Positions 16,775 through 24,783 of a stretch of 64,000 nucleotides of DNA are shown piece after piece. The notes below the pieces were generated by a model, which did not search any database, had not been told where the DNA came from, and saw nothing but the letters and a program-made list of their open reading frames with translations. The position numbers and the translations under genes are program-made. Source of the stretch: Ottowia thiooxydans DSM 14619 (GTDB taxonomy: Bacteria; Pseudomonadota; Gammaproteobacteria; Burkholderiales; Burkholderiaceae_C); contig NZ_KE383943.1 of assembly GCF_000422885.1 (NCBI RefSeq), positions 434,001 to 498,000 of the forward strand. The letters run 5' to 3'. Each line of letters starts with the position of its first letter. The first letter of the stretch is position 1.

Positions 16775-16960
16775 AAAATTGGCCGACCCTCGTCCGGGTT
16801 CTCGTACCGCTTAGGTACAAGGAGGTCCGGCACGACGGAGCCTCGAAAGGTCCAACCAAGTTCCGGGCGGTACGCAATAAGAGGGTAACCGGTACCCTCC
16901 TTTACTCTTGATGTTGCCTAATTCACTGAGATTCTGAATCGACGCTGTGCTAGGCCATTC
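16775..16960. other. Intergenic stretch between pseudogene and oxidoreductase
   Basis: About 190 bases with no gene. It is not alignable with the corresponding spacer of repeat copy 1 except in the last 20 bases. It contains one small hairpin, listed separately. Confidence 0.5.
16881..16899. terminator. Possible weak terminator hairpin
   Basis: GAGGGTA-ACCGG-TACCCTC forms a 7-bp stem followed on the plus strand by CCTTTACTCTT. It could end transcription from the glycosyltransferase side; the T-run is poor. Confidence 0.35.
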
Positions 16961-18142
16961 TTAAAGAATGCCTGCCTCGGCATACGGGGTGTTGCTCCGC
17001 ACGCGGTCATATCCCAAGTTGCTGAGGTCGATGCTCTCGAACCTCCCTCTCACCAGAAGTTCAGCTATTGCGCGGCCTGCCGCAGGCGCGTGCATCATGC
17101 CGTGGCCGGAAAATCCTGCGACGGTATAGAGGTTAGGAAGCCCGCCCGACCAGCCGCCTATTATTGGGTTGCCATCGAGTTCATGGACTTCATACAAGCC
17201 GGACCAAGTCCTATGGCATTTAGCTGCTTCAAATGCGGGAAAGCGATGGGCTACGGCTGGCCACACCACTCGCTCGAAGTAGTCATGGTCCACTTCAAAG
17301 TTGAACCCCCTTCGCTCGTTGCCATCTACCAGTCCTCCGGAGAAGCCTGCTCCTTCCGATCGGAAAGCCATTCGAGCCACATCCTTCACATAGGGGAGGC
17401 GTTCCACTGGAGAACCGGCAGTGAAGTAGTGCTCAAACCGCCGCATAGGGGACACCGGTAGATGCATCCCGAACATGTCCGCGACCATGCCAGACCATGC
17501 CCCGCATGCATTCACGAAAGCATCCGCTTCCAGTTTTTCATCGCTGCCTAACGTGATCGACTTCACTTTGACGGTGTCCACCTCGGCGCCTTTGACTCGG
17601 TCCTGGATGTACTCAGCGCCCAGCTCGGCAGCCTTGCGACGAAAGCCCCATAGAAGTCCGTTTGGATCGCACCATCCATCGTGCGGTGTGTGGGCGCCGT
17701 AAGCTAAGTCATCAACGTACATCGAAGGAAAACGCTCCTTCAATTCCGATGGTGTCAAGAGGTTGACTACGCAACCATGCGCCTGTTGAATCGCGACGTT
17801 GCGCTTGATGCTCTCTGCGTTTTCAGGGGGAACGATAAACAGGTACCCGCCTTCGACCCAGTCCACGGGGGCAGGCCTACCGTTGCTGGCCATCGTTGCT
17901 TCGAAGTTCCTGATGAAGTCAATGCTGAACTTTGACATCTCGATGTTCTCCGGGCAGGTGAACTGCACCCGGCATCCCCCCGATGCGCGAACGGCGGAAG
18001 CGAATTCGTAAGTCGGGTCTGGTTCAACCACACAGACCGAGAGGCCGGGGGACTCCTTCAGAAGGAAGTAGGCGATGGCGGATCCAACGATGCCGCCGCC
18101 CATTACAACGACGTCGTACTTGGCACGGGAAAGAGTAGTCAT
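16961..18142 (-). CDS. FAD-dependent oxidoreductase (DAO family)
   Basis: A 393-residue DAO-family flavoenzyme. The start at 18142 is chosen because the Rossmann motif VVVMGGGIVGSAIAYFLL follows after a few residues. Other family features: ASGGCRVQFTCPENIEMSK, HTPHDGWCDPNGLLWG, VNACGAWSG, and a FAD-contacting C-terminus (GFSGHGMMHAPAAGRAIAE). Relatives oxidise sarcosine, dimethylglycine, D-amino acids or D-hydroxyproline. Divergent from a GltI-like binding protein gene 89 bases away; the neighbourhood favours a cyclic or N-methylated amino acid as substrate. A truncated second copy of its 3' end is at 15019. Confidence 0.88.
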   Translation of the reverse strand: MTTLSRAKYDVVVMGGGIVGSAIAYFLLKESPGLSVCVVEPDPTYEFASAVRASGGCRVQFTCPENIEMSKFSIDFIRNFEATMASNGRPAPVDWVEGGYLFIVPPENAESIKRNVAIQQAHGCVVNLLTPSELKERFPSMYVDDLAYGAHTPHDGWCDPNGLLWGFRRKAAELGAEYIQDRVKGAEVDTVKVKSITLGSDEKLEADAFVNACGAWSGMVADMFGMHLPVSPMRRFEHYFTAGSPVERLPYVKDVARMAFRSEGAGFSGGLVDGNERRGFNFEVDHDYFERVVWPAVAHRFPAFEAAKCHRTWSGLYEVHELDGNPIIGGWSGGLPNLYTVAGFSGHGMMHAPAAGRAIAELLVRGRFESIDLSNLGYDRVRSNTPYAEAGIL

Positions 18143-18170
18143 AAAAATCACTGAGTAGGGGATCGATGTG

Positions 18171-18205
18171 TTGACAATGTATCCTAAATTGGATCCAATA
18201 GTCAA
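18171..18205 (+). promoter_or_regulatory. Promoter with TTGGATCCAA operator
   Basis: TTGACA (18171-18176) and TCCAAT (18194-18199) make a sigma70-like promoter with 17-base spacing, reading into the GltI-like gene at 18232. The perfect palindrome TTGGATCCAA (18189-18198) overlaps the -10 element, and outer TTGAC/GTCAA arms enclose it. Binding there would block the promoter. Related palindromes stand before the GntR gene at 22757 and between the genes at 27962 and 28238. Confidence 0.6.
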
Positions 18206-18231
18206 TCAACAACCCGCCTTTGGAGATCCAT

Positions 18232-19119
18232 ATGAAGCTCAAGATTGCGCTTTTTGTTTCCGCGCTACTTGCCAATTCCCTGGCGTTTGCTCAGCTCAAC
18301 GATACGCTTGAGAAGATCAGGTCTAGTGGCGCGATAACGGTCGGCCATCGCGATTCTTCCATTCCCTTCTCATACATCACCAAGTCAGGTGGCGAACCCA
18401 TCGGTTTTGCCATTGACATCTGCAAGGAAATCATCGGTGCTATCAAAACAGAGCTGAAGTTGCCTAACCTGATCGTCAAGTATCAGATGGTCACCTCTCA
18501 GAATCGAGTGCCTTTGGTCCAGAACGGTACGGTTGATATTGAGTGTGGCTCGACCACCAACTCCGTCGCACGTCAACAGCTCGTGGCGTTCGGTCCGAAC
18601 TACATCATGGTGGGTGTCAGTGCTGCAGTGAAAAAGAGCTCGGGCATCAACAGCTTCGCCGATCTCAATGGCAAGACGATCGCCACGACGACCGGAACCA
18701 CATCGATCCCGCTGCTAAGGGCGTACAAGCGGACGGAGAACATCCAGGTCAATGAGGTCCTGGGGAAAGATCACTCGGATGCCTTCCTGTTGCTTGCATC
18801 GGACCGAGTGAGTGCGTTCATCATGGACGATATCCTGCTCGCGGGGCAAATAGCGGCGTCTCAAACGCCAGGTGACTACAGAATCTTGCCCGAAGCACTG
18901 CGCCAGGAACCCTACGGAATCATGCTCCGCAAGGATGATCCCAAGTTCAAGGCTTTGGTGGACACGACAGTTTCCGGATTGATGAAAAGCAATGCGATCA
19001 ACCAGCTGTATGGCAAGTGGTTCACCTCGCCTATCCTCCCGCGCAACGTCAGTTTGAATTTTCCGATGTCGGAAGCCACCCAGGACCTCTACCGGAACCC
19101 GAGTGACAAAGGCGTCTGA
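18232..19119 (+). CDS. GltI-like amino-acid ABC transporter binding protein
   Basis: A 295-residue family 3 periplasmic binding protein similar to glutamate/aspartate receptor GltI. The start at 18232 has TTGGAGA upstream and begins a signal peptide (MKLKIALFVSALL, cleaved after AFA). Motifs: SGAITVGHRDSSIPFSYI, IGFAIDICKEIIGAIK, NGTVDIECGSTTNSVARQ, IATTTGTTSIPLL, SAFIMDDILLAGQIA. No permease or ATPase gene follows, so it is an orphan receptor that must borrow membrane components from elsewhere. It is preceded by the TTGGATCCAA-type promoter and followed 20 bases later by an amidohydrolase gene. Confidence 0.9.
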   Translation: MKLKIALFVSALLANSLAFAQLNDTLEKIRSSGAITVGHRDSSIPFSYITKSGGEPIGFAIDICKEIIGAIKTELKLPNLIVKYQMVTSQNRVPLVQNGTVDIECGSTTNSVARQQLVAFGPNYIMVGVSAAVKKSSGINSFADLNGKTIATTTGTTSIPLLRAYKRTENIQVNEVLGKDHSDAFLLLASDRVSAFIMDDILLAGQIAASQTPGDYRILPEALRQEPYGIMLRKDDPKFKALVDTTVSGLMKSNAINQLYGKWFTSPILPRNVSLNFPMSEATQDLYRNPSDKGV

Positions 19120-19139
19120 TTTCAAACTGAATACCCACC

Positions 19140-20390
19140 ATGACCAAAAGAATACTGATAGCTGGTGCGCGGCTTCTGGATCCACGCCAAGACCGTTTGG
19201 GGGCACCCACCGACATTCTGATCTCGGGAGCGGACATCCAGGCCGTCGGCCAACACATCACTAACGCCGAGGATGCCGAGCGTATCGATGCTGAAGGGCT
19301 TACGGTCATGCCAGGGCTTATTGACGCCCACGTTCATATCTACATGAACGAACGCAACATCGCTGCTGGCGCCGAAGTTCCACAGACCTACGCAGCGGCG
19401 AAGTCGACTTTCGTGTTGAGAGATATGCTTCACCGAGGTTGGACTACGGTGCGCGACGTTGCTGGAGGAGACTACGGAATGCGCGATGCCGTCGAGGCCG
19501 GCTACGTTCAAAGTCCTCGTCTTTTCGTTGGCGGAAAGGCGATTACTCAGACGGGTGGCCATGGAGATTTTCGTGGTCGTGCGGAGTCCGAGTACGACTG
19601 CGCCTGTTGCACCGGGCGTGCGCTCTTCAGCACTCTTGCCGATGGCGTACCCGAGGTCATAAAAGCCACGCGCGAGCAATTGCGATTGGGTGCAGACCAC
19701 ATCAAGATCATGCTTAGCGGGGGCGTTGCTTCGCCTAACGATCCTCTGGACAGCATTCAGTACCGCGTGGACGAAATCGCTGCGTGTGTAGAAGAGGCCC
19801 AGCGCTGGGGAACCTATGTTTGTGCACATGCCTATTCCGACATCGCGATCCGAAGGGCTGTGGAAAACGGCATTCGCACGATCGAACACGGGAACTTTGT
19901 GGGCGCCGAAACAGCAGCCATCATGGCCGAGCGGGGTGCCTTCGTGGTGCCGACTCTGATAGTTCATGAGGCGAACTTGCGACTAGGCGCCGCGTCTGGA
20001 AAATCTCCCAGTTCCATGGAAAAGAATGAACGTGTTCGTCAAGGAGGACTTCAGGCTCTCAAGACTTACAAGCAAGCAGGTGTGCAAATCGGCTACGGCA
20101 GCGATTTGTCCATGCATACGCAGCACTTTCAGAACGAAGGTTTGGCTTTCCACGCTTCGTCGCTCTCGAATGCGGACGTCATCCGCTCAGCCACGATCGT
20201 GAATGCCAAAGTGATCCGGCGTGAGGCCAAGCTAGGCGAGCTTGTCACAGGCGCTATGGCAGATGTGCTTTTAGTGAAAGGGGATCCCTACCAGGACCTT
20301 ATGGTGCTGGCAAATCCCGCTGAGAACATTGTCGGAATTTTGCAGTCGGGCAACGTGATCAAGAACATCATCAAGACGCGCAATCCCTAG
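19140..20390 (+). CDS. Metal-dependent amidohydrolase, prolidase/imidazolonepropionase-like
   Basis: A 416-residue amidohydrolase-superfamily enzyme. HVH at residues 64-66 (MPGLIDAHVHIYMNE) supplies the first metal ligands. Further candidates are the lysine of DHIKIMLSGGVASPND (bridging carboxylysine), histidines in VCAHAYSD and RTIEHGNFVG, and aspartate in IGYGSDLSMHT. The layout matches the Xaa-Pro dipeptidase/carboxypeptidase Sgx9260-like branch rather than imidazolonepropionase. It lacks a signal peptide. It follows the GltI-like gene and probably hydrolyses an imported N-acyl or peptidic amino acid; the exact substrate is open. Confidence 0.85.
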   Translation: MTKRILIAGARLLDPRQDRLGAPTDILISGADIQAVGQHITNAEDAERIDAEGLTVMPGLIDAHVHIYMNERNIAAGAEVPQTYAAAKSTFVLRDMLHRGWTTVRDVAGGDYGMRDAVEAGYVQSPRLFVGGKAITQTGGHGDFRGRAESEYDCACCTGRALFSTLADGVPEVIKATREQLRLGADHIKIMLSGGVASPNDPLDSIQYRVDEIAACVEEAQRWGTYVCAHAYSDIAIRRAVENGIRTIEHGNFVGAETAAIMAERGAFVVPTLIVHEANLRLGAASGKSPSSMEKNERVRQGGLQALKTYKQAGVQIGYGSDLSMHTQHFQNEGLAFHASSLSNADVIRSATIVNAKVIRREAKLGELVTGAMADVLLVKGDPYQDLMVLANPAENIVGILQSGNVIKNIIKTRNP

Positions 20391-20453
20391 CGGTATAGCG
20401 AGCATGGGTGCCCGTTGTGCAGGGATTTTCTTCCCGGATCGAGAAGGCATGAG

Positions 20454-20515
20454 TGGGAGTCGAATTCGATGGTTCTGATTGATGCAAGTGATCCCACCAC
20501 ATGCGGCGACTCCCA
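20454..20515. other. Long-loop inverted repeat before Bug gene
   Basis: TGGGAGTCG (20454-20462) and CGACTCCCA (20507-20515) are perfect 9-base arms separated by 44 bases, in the 222-base gap between the amidohydrolase and the Bug gene. It could be a leader structure, a bipartite operator or a transcription-ending fold; no T-run follows. Nothing else was seen in the gap. Confidence 0.35.
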
Positions 20516-20612
20516 TACGTTTTTCTGAAATTCAAACCCGGAAAGCCGTTGTTTACGCGAACGCTCCCATGAGCGAGCCAGCAAGGGCGGCCCTTCACCA
20601 CTGGAGATATTC

Positions 20613-21581
20613 ATGAAAGTACTTCGCGCATGCGCTGTTGCCTTTTTTGCCGTGACTGCCGCGGCATCCGTTACAGCGCAGAACTATCCCATCAAACCTA
20701 TCAAACTGATTGTGCCTTTCGCGCCGGGCAGCGCGACCGATATGCTCGGGCGCCTTGTTGCTCAAGGGCTTTCTGAGAGGTTAGGCCAGCCTGTCATCGT
20801 TGAACCCAAGCCCGGCGCAGGAACATCTATCGGAGCTCAAGCCGTTGAAAATAGCGCACCTGACGGCTATACGGTTTTGCTTGGCACGAACGCCACCTTC
20901 GCGGTCAACAGCATTCTGTACAAGAAGCTCCCTTACGATCCGTTGGGCTTCAGCTTCGTGGCGACCGCAGGCGGTATGCCCAGTTTCCTGATAGTGTCTG
21001 GACAGTCCAAACATAAGTCGTTGGCTGACTTCATCAAAGATGCCAAAGCGAATCCAGGTAAAGTCAGCTACGCTTCTTCCGGAGTGGGATCTACTGGTCA
21101 CTTGGTAGGAAAGGTGCTCGAAAATGCTGCCGGCATCGACCTGCTGCACGTACCGTACAAGGACGGGCCTCAGGGCTTGAGCGCCACGATGACGGGAGAG
21201 GTCAACGGAATCTTCTATACATCCATTGCCGCTATGCCAATGATCACAGCGGGCAGAGTCCGCCCCCTGGCTGTCAGTACTCAAAAGCGTACCCCTGAAC
21301 TTCCTAATGTGCCGACGATATCGGAATCGGGTTATGGCGGCTTCGATTTCTCTGGCTGGGGCATACTGGCTGTGCCGAAAAAGACGCCTCAGGCTGTGAC
21401 AGACAAATTGCGCGAAGCTGCGTACAGTCTCTACAGCAACGCGGATTTCCAAGCCAAACTGGAGAAGATCGGCATGCAGCAGATGCCGCAGCTATCGGGT
21501 CGGGAGCTAGAGGCCTTCGTTGCTAAAGAGCGAGATCGCATGGTTGATGTTGCAACCAGGTCTAACATCCAGCCAGAGTGA
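20613..21581 (+). CDS. Bug/TctC-family periplasmic binding protein
   Basis: A 322-residue receptor with CTGGAGATATTC before the ATG and a 22-residue signal peptide ending SVTAQ. Hallmarks: LIVPFAPGSATDMLGRLV, VEPKPGAGTSIGAQAV, APDGYTVLLGT, LHVPYKDGPQGLSATM. The 222-base gap before it suggests its own promoter or a processed leader. It lies in the amino-acid module without membrane partners; its ligand may be an amino acid or derived keto acid. Confidence 0.92.
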   Translation: MKVLRACAVAFFAVTAAASVTAQNYPIKPIKLIVPFAPGSATDMLGRLVAQGLSERLGQPVIVEPKPGAGTSIGAQAVENSAPDGYTVLLGTNATFAVNSILYKKLPYDPLGFSFVATAGGMPSFLIVSGQSKHKSLADFIKDAKANPGKVSYASSGVGSTGHLVGKVLENAAGIDLLHVPYKDGPQGLSATMTGEVNGIFYTSIAAMPMITAGRVRPLAVSTQKRTPELPNVPTISESGYGGFDFSGWGILAVPKKTPQAVTDKLREAAYSLYSNADFQAKLEKIGMQQMPQLSGRELEAFVAKERDRMVDVATRSNIQPE

Positions 21582-21588
21582 TACTAGG

Positions 21589-21622
21589 AACGTGGAGGGA
21601 CCTCTCGCGGCTCCTCCACGTT
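21589..21622 (+). terminator. Terminator-like hairpin after Bug gene
   Basis: AACGTGGAGG and CCTCCACGTT form a perfect 10-bp stem with a 14-base loop, starting 8 bases after the stop, between convergent genes. TTGGACTTTCT follows, so the T-run is weak but the position is right. Confidence 0.5.
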
Positions 21623-21657
21623 GGACTTTCTGAGAAACCCTCTGCCTGCCTGCCTGG

Positions 21658-22500
21658 CTAGGAGGAAGGCGTGGACAGTTCCTGCGATAGTTCACTCGCT
21701 CTCGCATGCGCTGCATACACAGCGTCCCGTAAAGCCTGGGGTGTTGCTCGTTCATCGAGTACGGCTAACGCTGCTTCCGTGGTGCCGCGCTTGGACGTCA
21801 CGCGCGCACGCAAGGTTCCGTATGGCTCACCCAGCTTAGCCTGCTCCACGGCGCCGGCTGTCGTGCGCAAGACTAGATCACGCGCCAGTTCGGTCGTGAA
21901 GCCGAGAGCTTCGGCTGCCAACTGGAAGGACTCAAGGAAGTGAAATACATATGCCGGCCCGCTTCCGCTCACGGCCGTGACGGCATCCAGGCGTTCGTCA
22001 CTCTCTACCCAAAAGCAATGGCCTGTGGCTGCGAGCACTTGGGCGGCGCATGATCTGTCTACCTCAGATACTCCCTCGGCTGCCACCATCCCTGTCACAC
22101 CCGCTCCGACAAGGGCCGCCATGTTGGGCATGGCACGAATCACCCGGTCGGTCTTTAGCCAGCCACTCAGTACGGTGAGTGGCAACCCGGCAGCAATGCT
22201 GATATGAAGCGCCGCGCCGAGGTGACCTCGTGCCTCGTGCAGCGCTTGCTGGAATATCTGAGGCTTGACTGCCCAGACGATAAGGTCTGCGCGCGTGAAG
22301 CGCGTATCAGCACGCTCTGCCGCCATGACTCCAAATGTCTGCTCCAGGTGCTCGCGTTGCGCTGCCGTCGGTTCAATGACGAGAATTGAGGCTGGCGAGC
22401 GGCCACCTTTCAGCAAGCCAGCAATCATTGCCGAAGCCATCTGACCTCCGCCAACGAAGGCAAGGGTGGACCTCAAGGCGGGATCATTTTGGAGTTTCAT
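21658..22500 (-). CDS. proC: Pyrroline-5-carboxylate reductase
   Basis: A 280-residue enzyme making proline from 1-pyrroline-5-carboxylate with NAD(P)H. It has the Rossmann motif TLAFVGGGQMASAMIAGLL near the N-terminus. The C-terminal dimer domain carries the ProC signature: AVSGSGPAYVFHFLES, AGAVEQAKLG, and VTSKRGTTEAAL (canonical VTSPGGTT, here with lysine-arginine). AGGAAGC precedes the ATG. It is convergent with the Bug gene and divergent from a GntR gene, so it may be a catabolic or accessory paralog serving this amino-acid module rather than the only proC of the cell. Confidence 0.92.
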   Translation of the reverse strand: MKLQNDPALRSTLAFVGGGQMASAMIAGLLKGGRSPASILVIEPTAAQREHLEQTFGVMAAERADTRFTRADLIVWAVKPQIFQQALHEARGHLGAALHISIAAGLPLTVLSGWLKTDRVIRAMPNMAALVGAGVTGMVAAEGVSEVDRSCAAQVLAATGHCFWVESDERLDAVTAVSGSGPAYVFHFLESFQLAAEALGFTTELARDLVLRTTAGAVEQAKLGEPYGTLRARVTSKRGTTEAALAVLDERATPQALRDAVYAAHARASELSQELSTPSS

Positions 22501-22693
22501 ATAGATGCTTCCTGGTTCGTTAACTCCAGAGCATTTTCATTTCACTCGATCAGAATTTTTGTTCGTTCTTCTATGCCGAAGGTGAATGTTTCACTATCAA
22601 GAACGATGTAAATATTAGCCAGATCATGTTCCTGCTTGCCGCTCTGCCAGCCGGGTTCTCTAAGTCTGCCGCGCCGATAGCTGCAAACGGGGT

Positions 22694-22724
22694 TTGGATC
22701 CTTCATTGGATTCTTTATAGAATC
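22694..22724. promoter_or_regulatory. TTGGATCC-type operator region before GntR gene
   Basis: TTGGATCCTT (22694-22703), TTGGATTCTT (22706-22715) and the inverted repeat GATTC-TTTATA-GAATC (22709-22724) lie 33-63 bases before the GntR start at 22757. The TTGGATCC core is shared with the sites at 18189 and 28017, suggesting auto- or cross-regulation by the FCD-GntR proteins of this module. Confidence 0.5.
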
Positions 22725-22756
22725 AGATCTATACGATGAATCGTGAGGAAGTATCA

Positions 22757-23398
22757 ATGGGTTCAGTCACACTTGAGCGTGAGGCGGTTCTCTCAACAGA
22801 TGCCGTCACCGATGCGCTGCGAGAACTAATATTAAGTGGCGAGCTGGGGATAGGAGTTCAACTGAAGCAACAGGCGTTGGCTGAACGTTTTGGCGTGAGC
22901 AGAATACCGGTGCGGGAGGCACTCAAGCGATTGCAGTCAGAGGGGTTGATCGAGCATAAACCCCACCAAGGCTCTACGGTAGCTGCTCAATCCATTCAGG
23001 AGTTGATCGAAGCATTGGACATTCGCATTGCTCTCGAAACACGCGCCTTGAAGCTAGCCATACCGCAGATGAAGGCAGCTGATCATCGCGCTGCAAGAGA
23101 AATCATGGCACGCTACGACGGTAGTGAGTCACCGCAGGAGTGGGCTGAGCTTAACCTTGAGTTTCACATGGTGCTTTATCGCCCATGCGCGCGAACGAAA
23201 TTACTCAAAATGATTGAGGAGAGTGTTCGGGGCATCGCTCGTCACATGCGCGCGATGCAGTCGTACAAAGTCGGTCGAAAGACTCCGCAAGCCGAGCACG
23301 ATTTGATCCTGAAGGCCTGCATAGCCAAGGACATCCCGCGGGCAGTAGAACTGCTGGAACAGCACATTGAGCATACGCAGTTGGCGCTTGAGAGCTAG
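22757..23398 (+). CDS. GntR-family regulator, FCD (FadR-like) type
   Basis: A 213-residue regulator. The start at 22757 is preferred to an ATG seven codons earlier because GAGGAAG stands just before it. N-terminal wHTH: ALAERFGVSRIPVREALKRL and EGLIEHKPHQGSTV. The all-helical FCD effector domain follows (IRIALETRALKLA, HMVLYRPCAR, HDLILKACIAKD, EHIEHT), with histidines positioned as in metal-binding FCD proteins that sense carboxylates. It is divergent from proC with a 256-base spacer carrying candidate operators. Confidence 0.88.
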   Translation: MGSVTLEREAVLSTDAVTDALRELILSGELGIGVQLKQQALAERFGVSRIPVREALKRLQSEGLIEHKPHQGSTVAAQSIQELIEALDIRIALETRALKLAIPQMKAADHRAAREIMARYDGSESPQEWAELNLEFHMVLYRPCARTKLLKMIEESVRGIARHMRAMQSYKVGRKTPQAEHDLILKACIAKDIPRAVELLEQHIEHTQLALES

Positions 23399-23684
23399 GG
23401 AGGCTCTGCGAAGAAGAAGTGGCGCATCTGGCGTCGGCATCTCTGCAACTTAGTTGCCAGGCAGCTCAGGCAACAAATAGCAACTTGGTATTAGATCGAA
23501 GCAAGACGCTAAACCAGAATTTGCGTAAAAATGCAGGTGCAGAGTGGTGATGTCTATACACTTTCGGCCTAAGTCCATTGAGTTGTGAAGGCAGAGCAGC
23601 TACGGGGTGGTATTCACGCGCATTGATTTTTCGATCGGCGCTTCAGGTCTGACACCCTCCCAGGCAATATTGAGGAGAGAGCCG

Positions 23685-24668
23685 ATGCAGAACTTGCACT
23701 CCGCCCGTATCAGCCGCCGAGCTGTATTGGCGGCTTCGACCATCGTCGCACCAGGTCTGCGCGCGCAGGGAAATTCCAAGACGATCCGCATCATCGTTTC
23801 CTTTGCGGCTGGTAGCGGTAACGACCTGACGGCTCGCGAACTGGCAGGCTATATGTCTGAGCGGCTGAGGCAAACTGTGGTTGTCGAAAACAAGCCCGGG
23901 GGAGGCGGCTCTCTTGGAACCGAAGCAGTTGCAAGGGCCGTTCCAGATGGCTTGACGCTCGGTCTTGGGACCAGTTCGCAACTGGTCATGAACGTGGGCC
24001 TCTACAGGTCGCTTCCGTTCGACGTGGAGAAAGATTTGCGCACGATCGGCTTAGTGAGTCGATCCAACGTGGTGCTCGCGGGAAGGTCGACCGGGCCCAG
24101 GACGCTGAAGGCGCTGATCGCTGAAGCCAAGGCACGTCCGAACCAGCTCAGCTATGGTTCAGGGGGAATCGGTTCCACCAGCCATATCGTCGGTGAGGCG
24201 TTTGCCAAGGCAACTGACATCAAGATCAATCACGTGCCCTACAAGGGCAATGGGCCGGCCATGGCCGATCTTGCTGGAGATCACGTGGATTTCGTCTTCG
24301 ACGGTCTTTCCACATCGCTTCCCATGTCCCTGTTAGGGCGGGTGAATTTGCTCGCTATATCGGGCGTGGAGCGCAACCAGGCAGCGCCTGGATTGGCCAC
24401 ATTTGCGGAACAGGGTTTGCGAGCCTACGAAGCCTACACCTGGAACTGTTTGATAGCGCCAGCTCAAACGCCAGCGGCGATGATGACGCGCCTCAACGCG
24501 GCATTGGCTGAGGCGCTTGCCGTGCCGGCTCTACACGCACGTCTGGTTCAACAATCCGGCTCAGAGATTCTGACTCCCACTACGCCTTACCAGGCAGATG
24601 CATTTGTTCGCAGGGAGCGTGAGCGCTGGGTGCCGTTCATTCGGAGCCTGAAGCTGGATGTGGCCTGA
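23685..24668 (+). CDS. Bug/TctC-family periplasmic binding protein, twin-arginine type signal
   Basis: A 327-residue receptor; the start at 23685 follows GAGGAGAGAG. The signal peptide has RISRRAVLAAS, close to the Tat consensus, and ends GLRAQ. Hallmarks: IIVSFAAGSGNDLTAREL, VENKPGGGGSLGTEAVA, NHVPYKGNGPAMADLAGD. Very close relative of the protein at 12767-13750; the shared stretches cover nearly the whole length. It stands as a single gene between a GntR regulator and a convergent dehydrogenase, with no membrane partner. The 286 bases before it hold nothing recognisable. Confidence 0.92.
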   Translation: MQNLHSARISRRAVLAASTIVAPGLRAQGNSKTIRIIVSFAAGSGNDLTARELAGYMSERLRQTVVVENKPGGGGSLGTEAVARAVPDGLTLGLGTSSQLVMNVGLYRSLPFDVEKDLRTIGLVSRSNVVLAGRSTGPRTLKALIAEAKARPNQLSYGSGGIGSTSHIVGEAFAKATDIKINHVPYKGNGPAMADLAGDHVDFVFDGLSTSLPMSLLGRVNLLAISGVERNQAAPGLATFAEQGLRAYEAYTWNCLIAPAQTPAAMMTRLNAALAEALAVPALHARLVQQSGSEILTPTTPYQADAFVRRERERWVPFIRSLKLDVA

Positions 24669-24783
24669 GAGCCAACGCACAAGCGAATACTGAACATTTG
24701 CCGAGCGAGTAGGGGGGAGATGATTCGGTTGGGCTCTTCATGCTTGTCTTCACGATCGCGGAAGCGGGCGTTGCGCTGATGTC

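Larger units (their letters stand above)
16566..17209. repeat. Diverged direct repeat, copy 2
   Basis: Counterpart of 14656-15233. Here the quinone oxidoreductase piece is the broken one and the FAD oxidoreductase, converging on it, is intact. The two copies bracket the glycosyltransferase gene as direct repeats, the topology left by a single-crossover integration of a circle or by unequal recombination between related loci. Confidence 0.75.

Noticed and set aside
23399-23684. 286-base gap before the Bug gene at 23685, checked for a small gene or RNA.
   Set aside because: No plausible frame, hairpin with T-run or known motif was seen.
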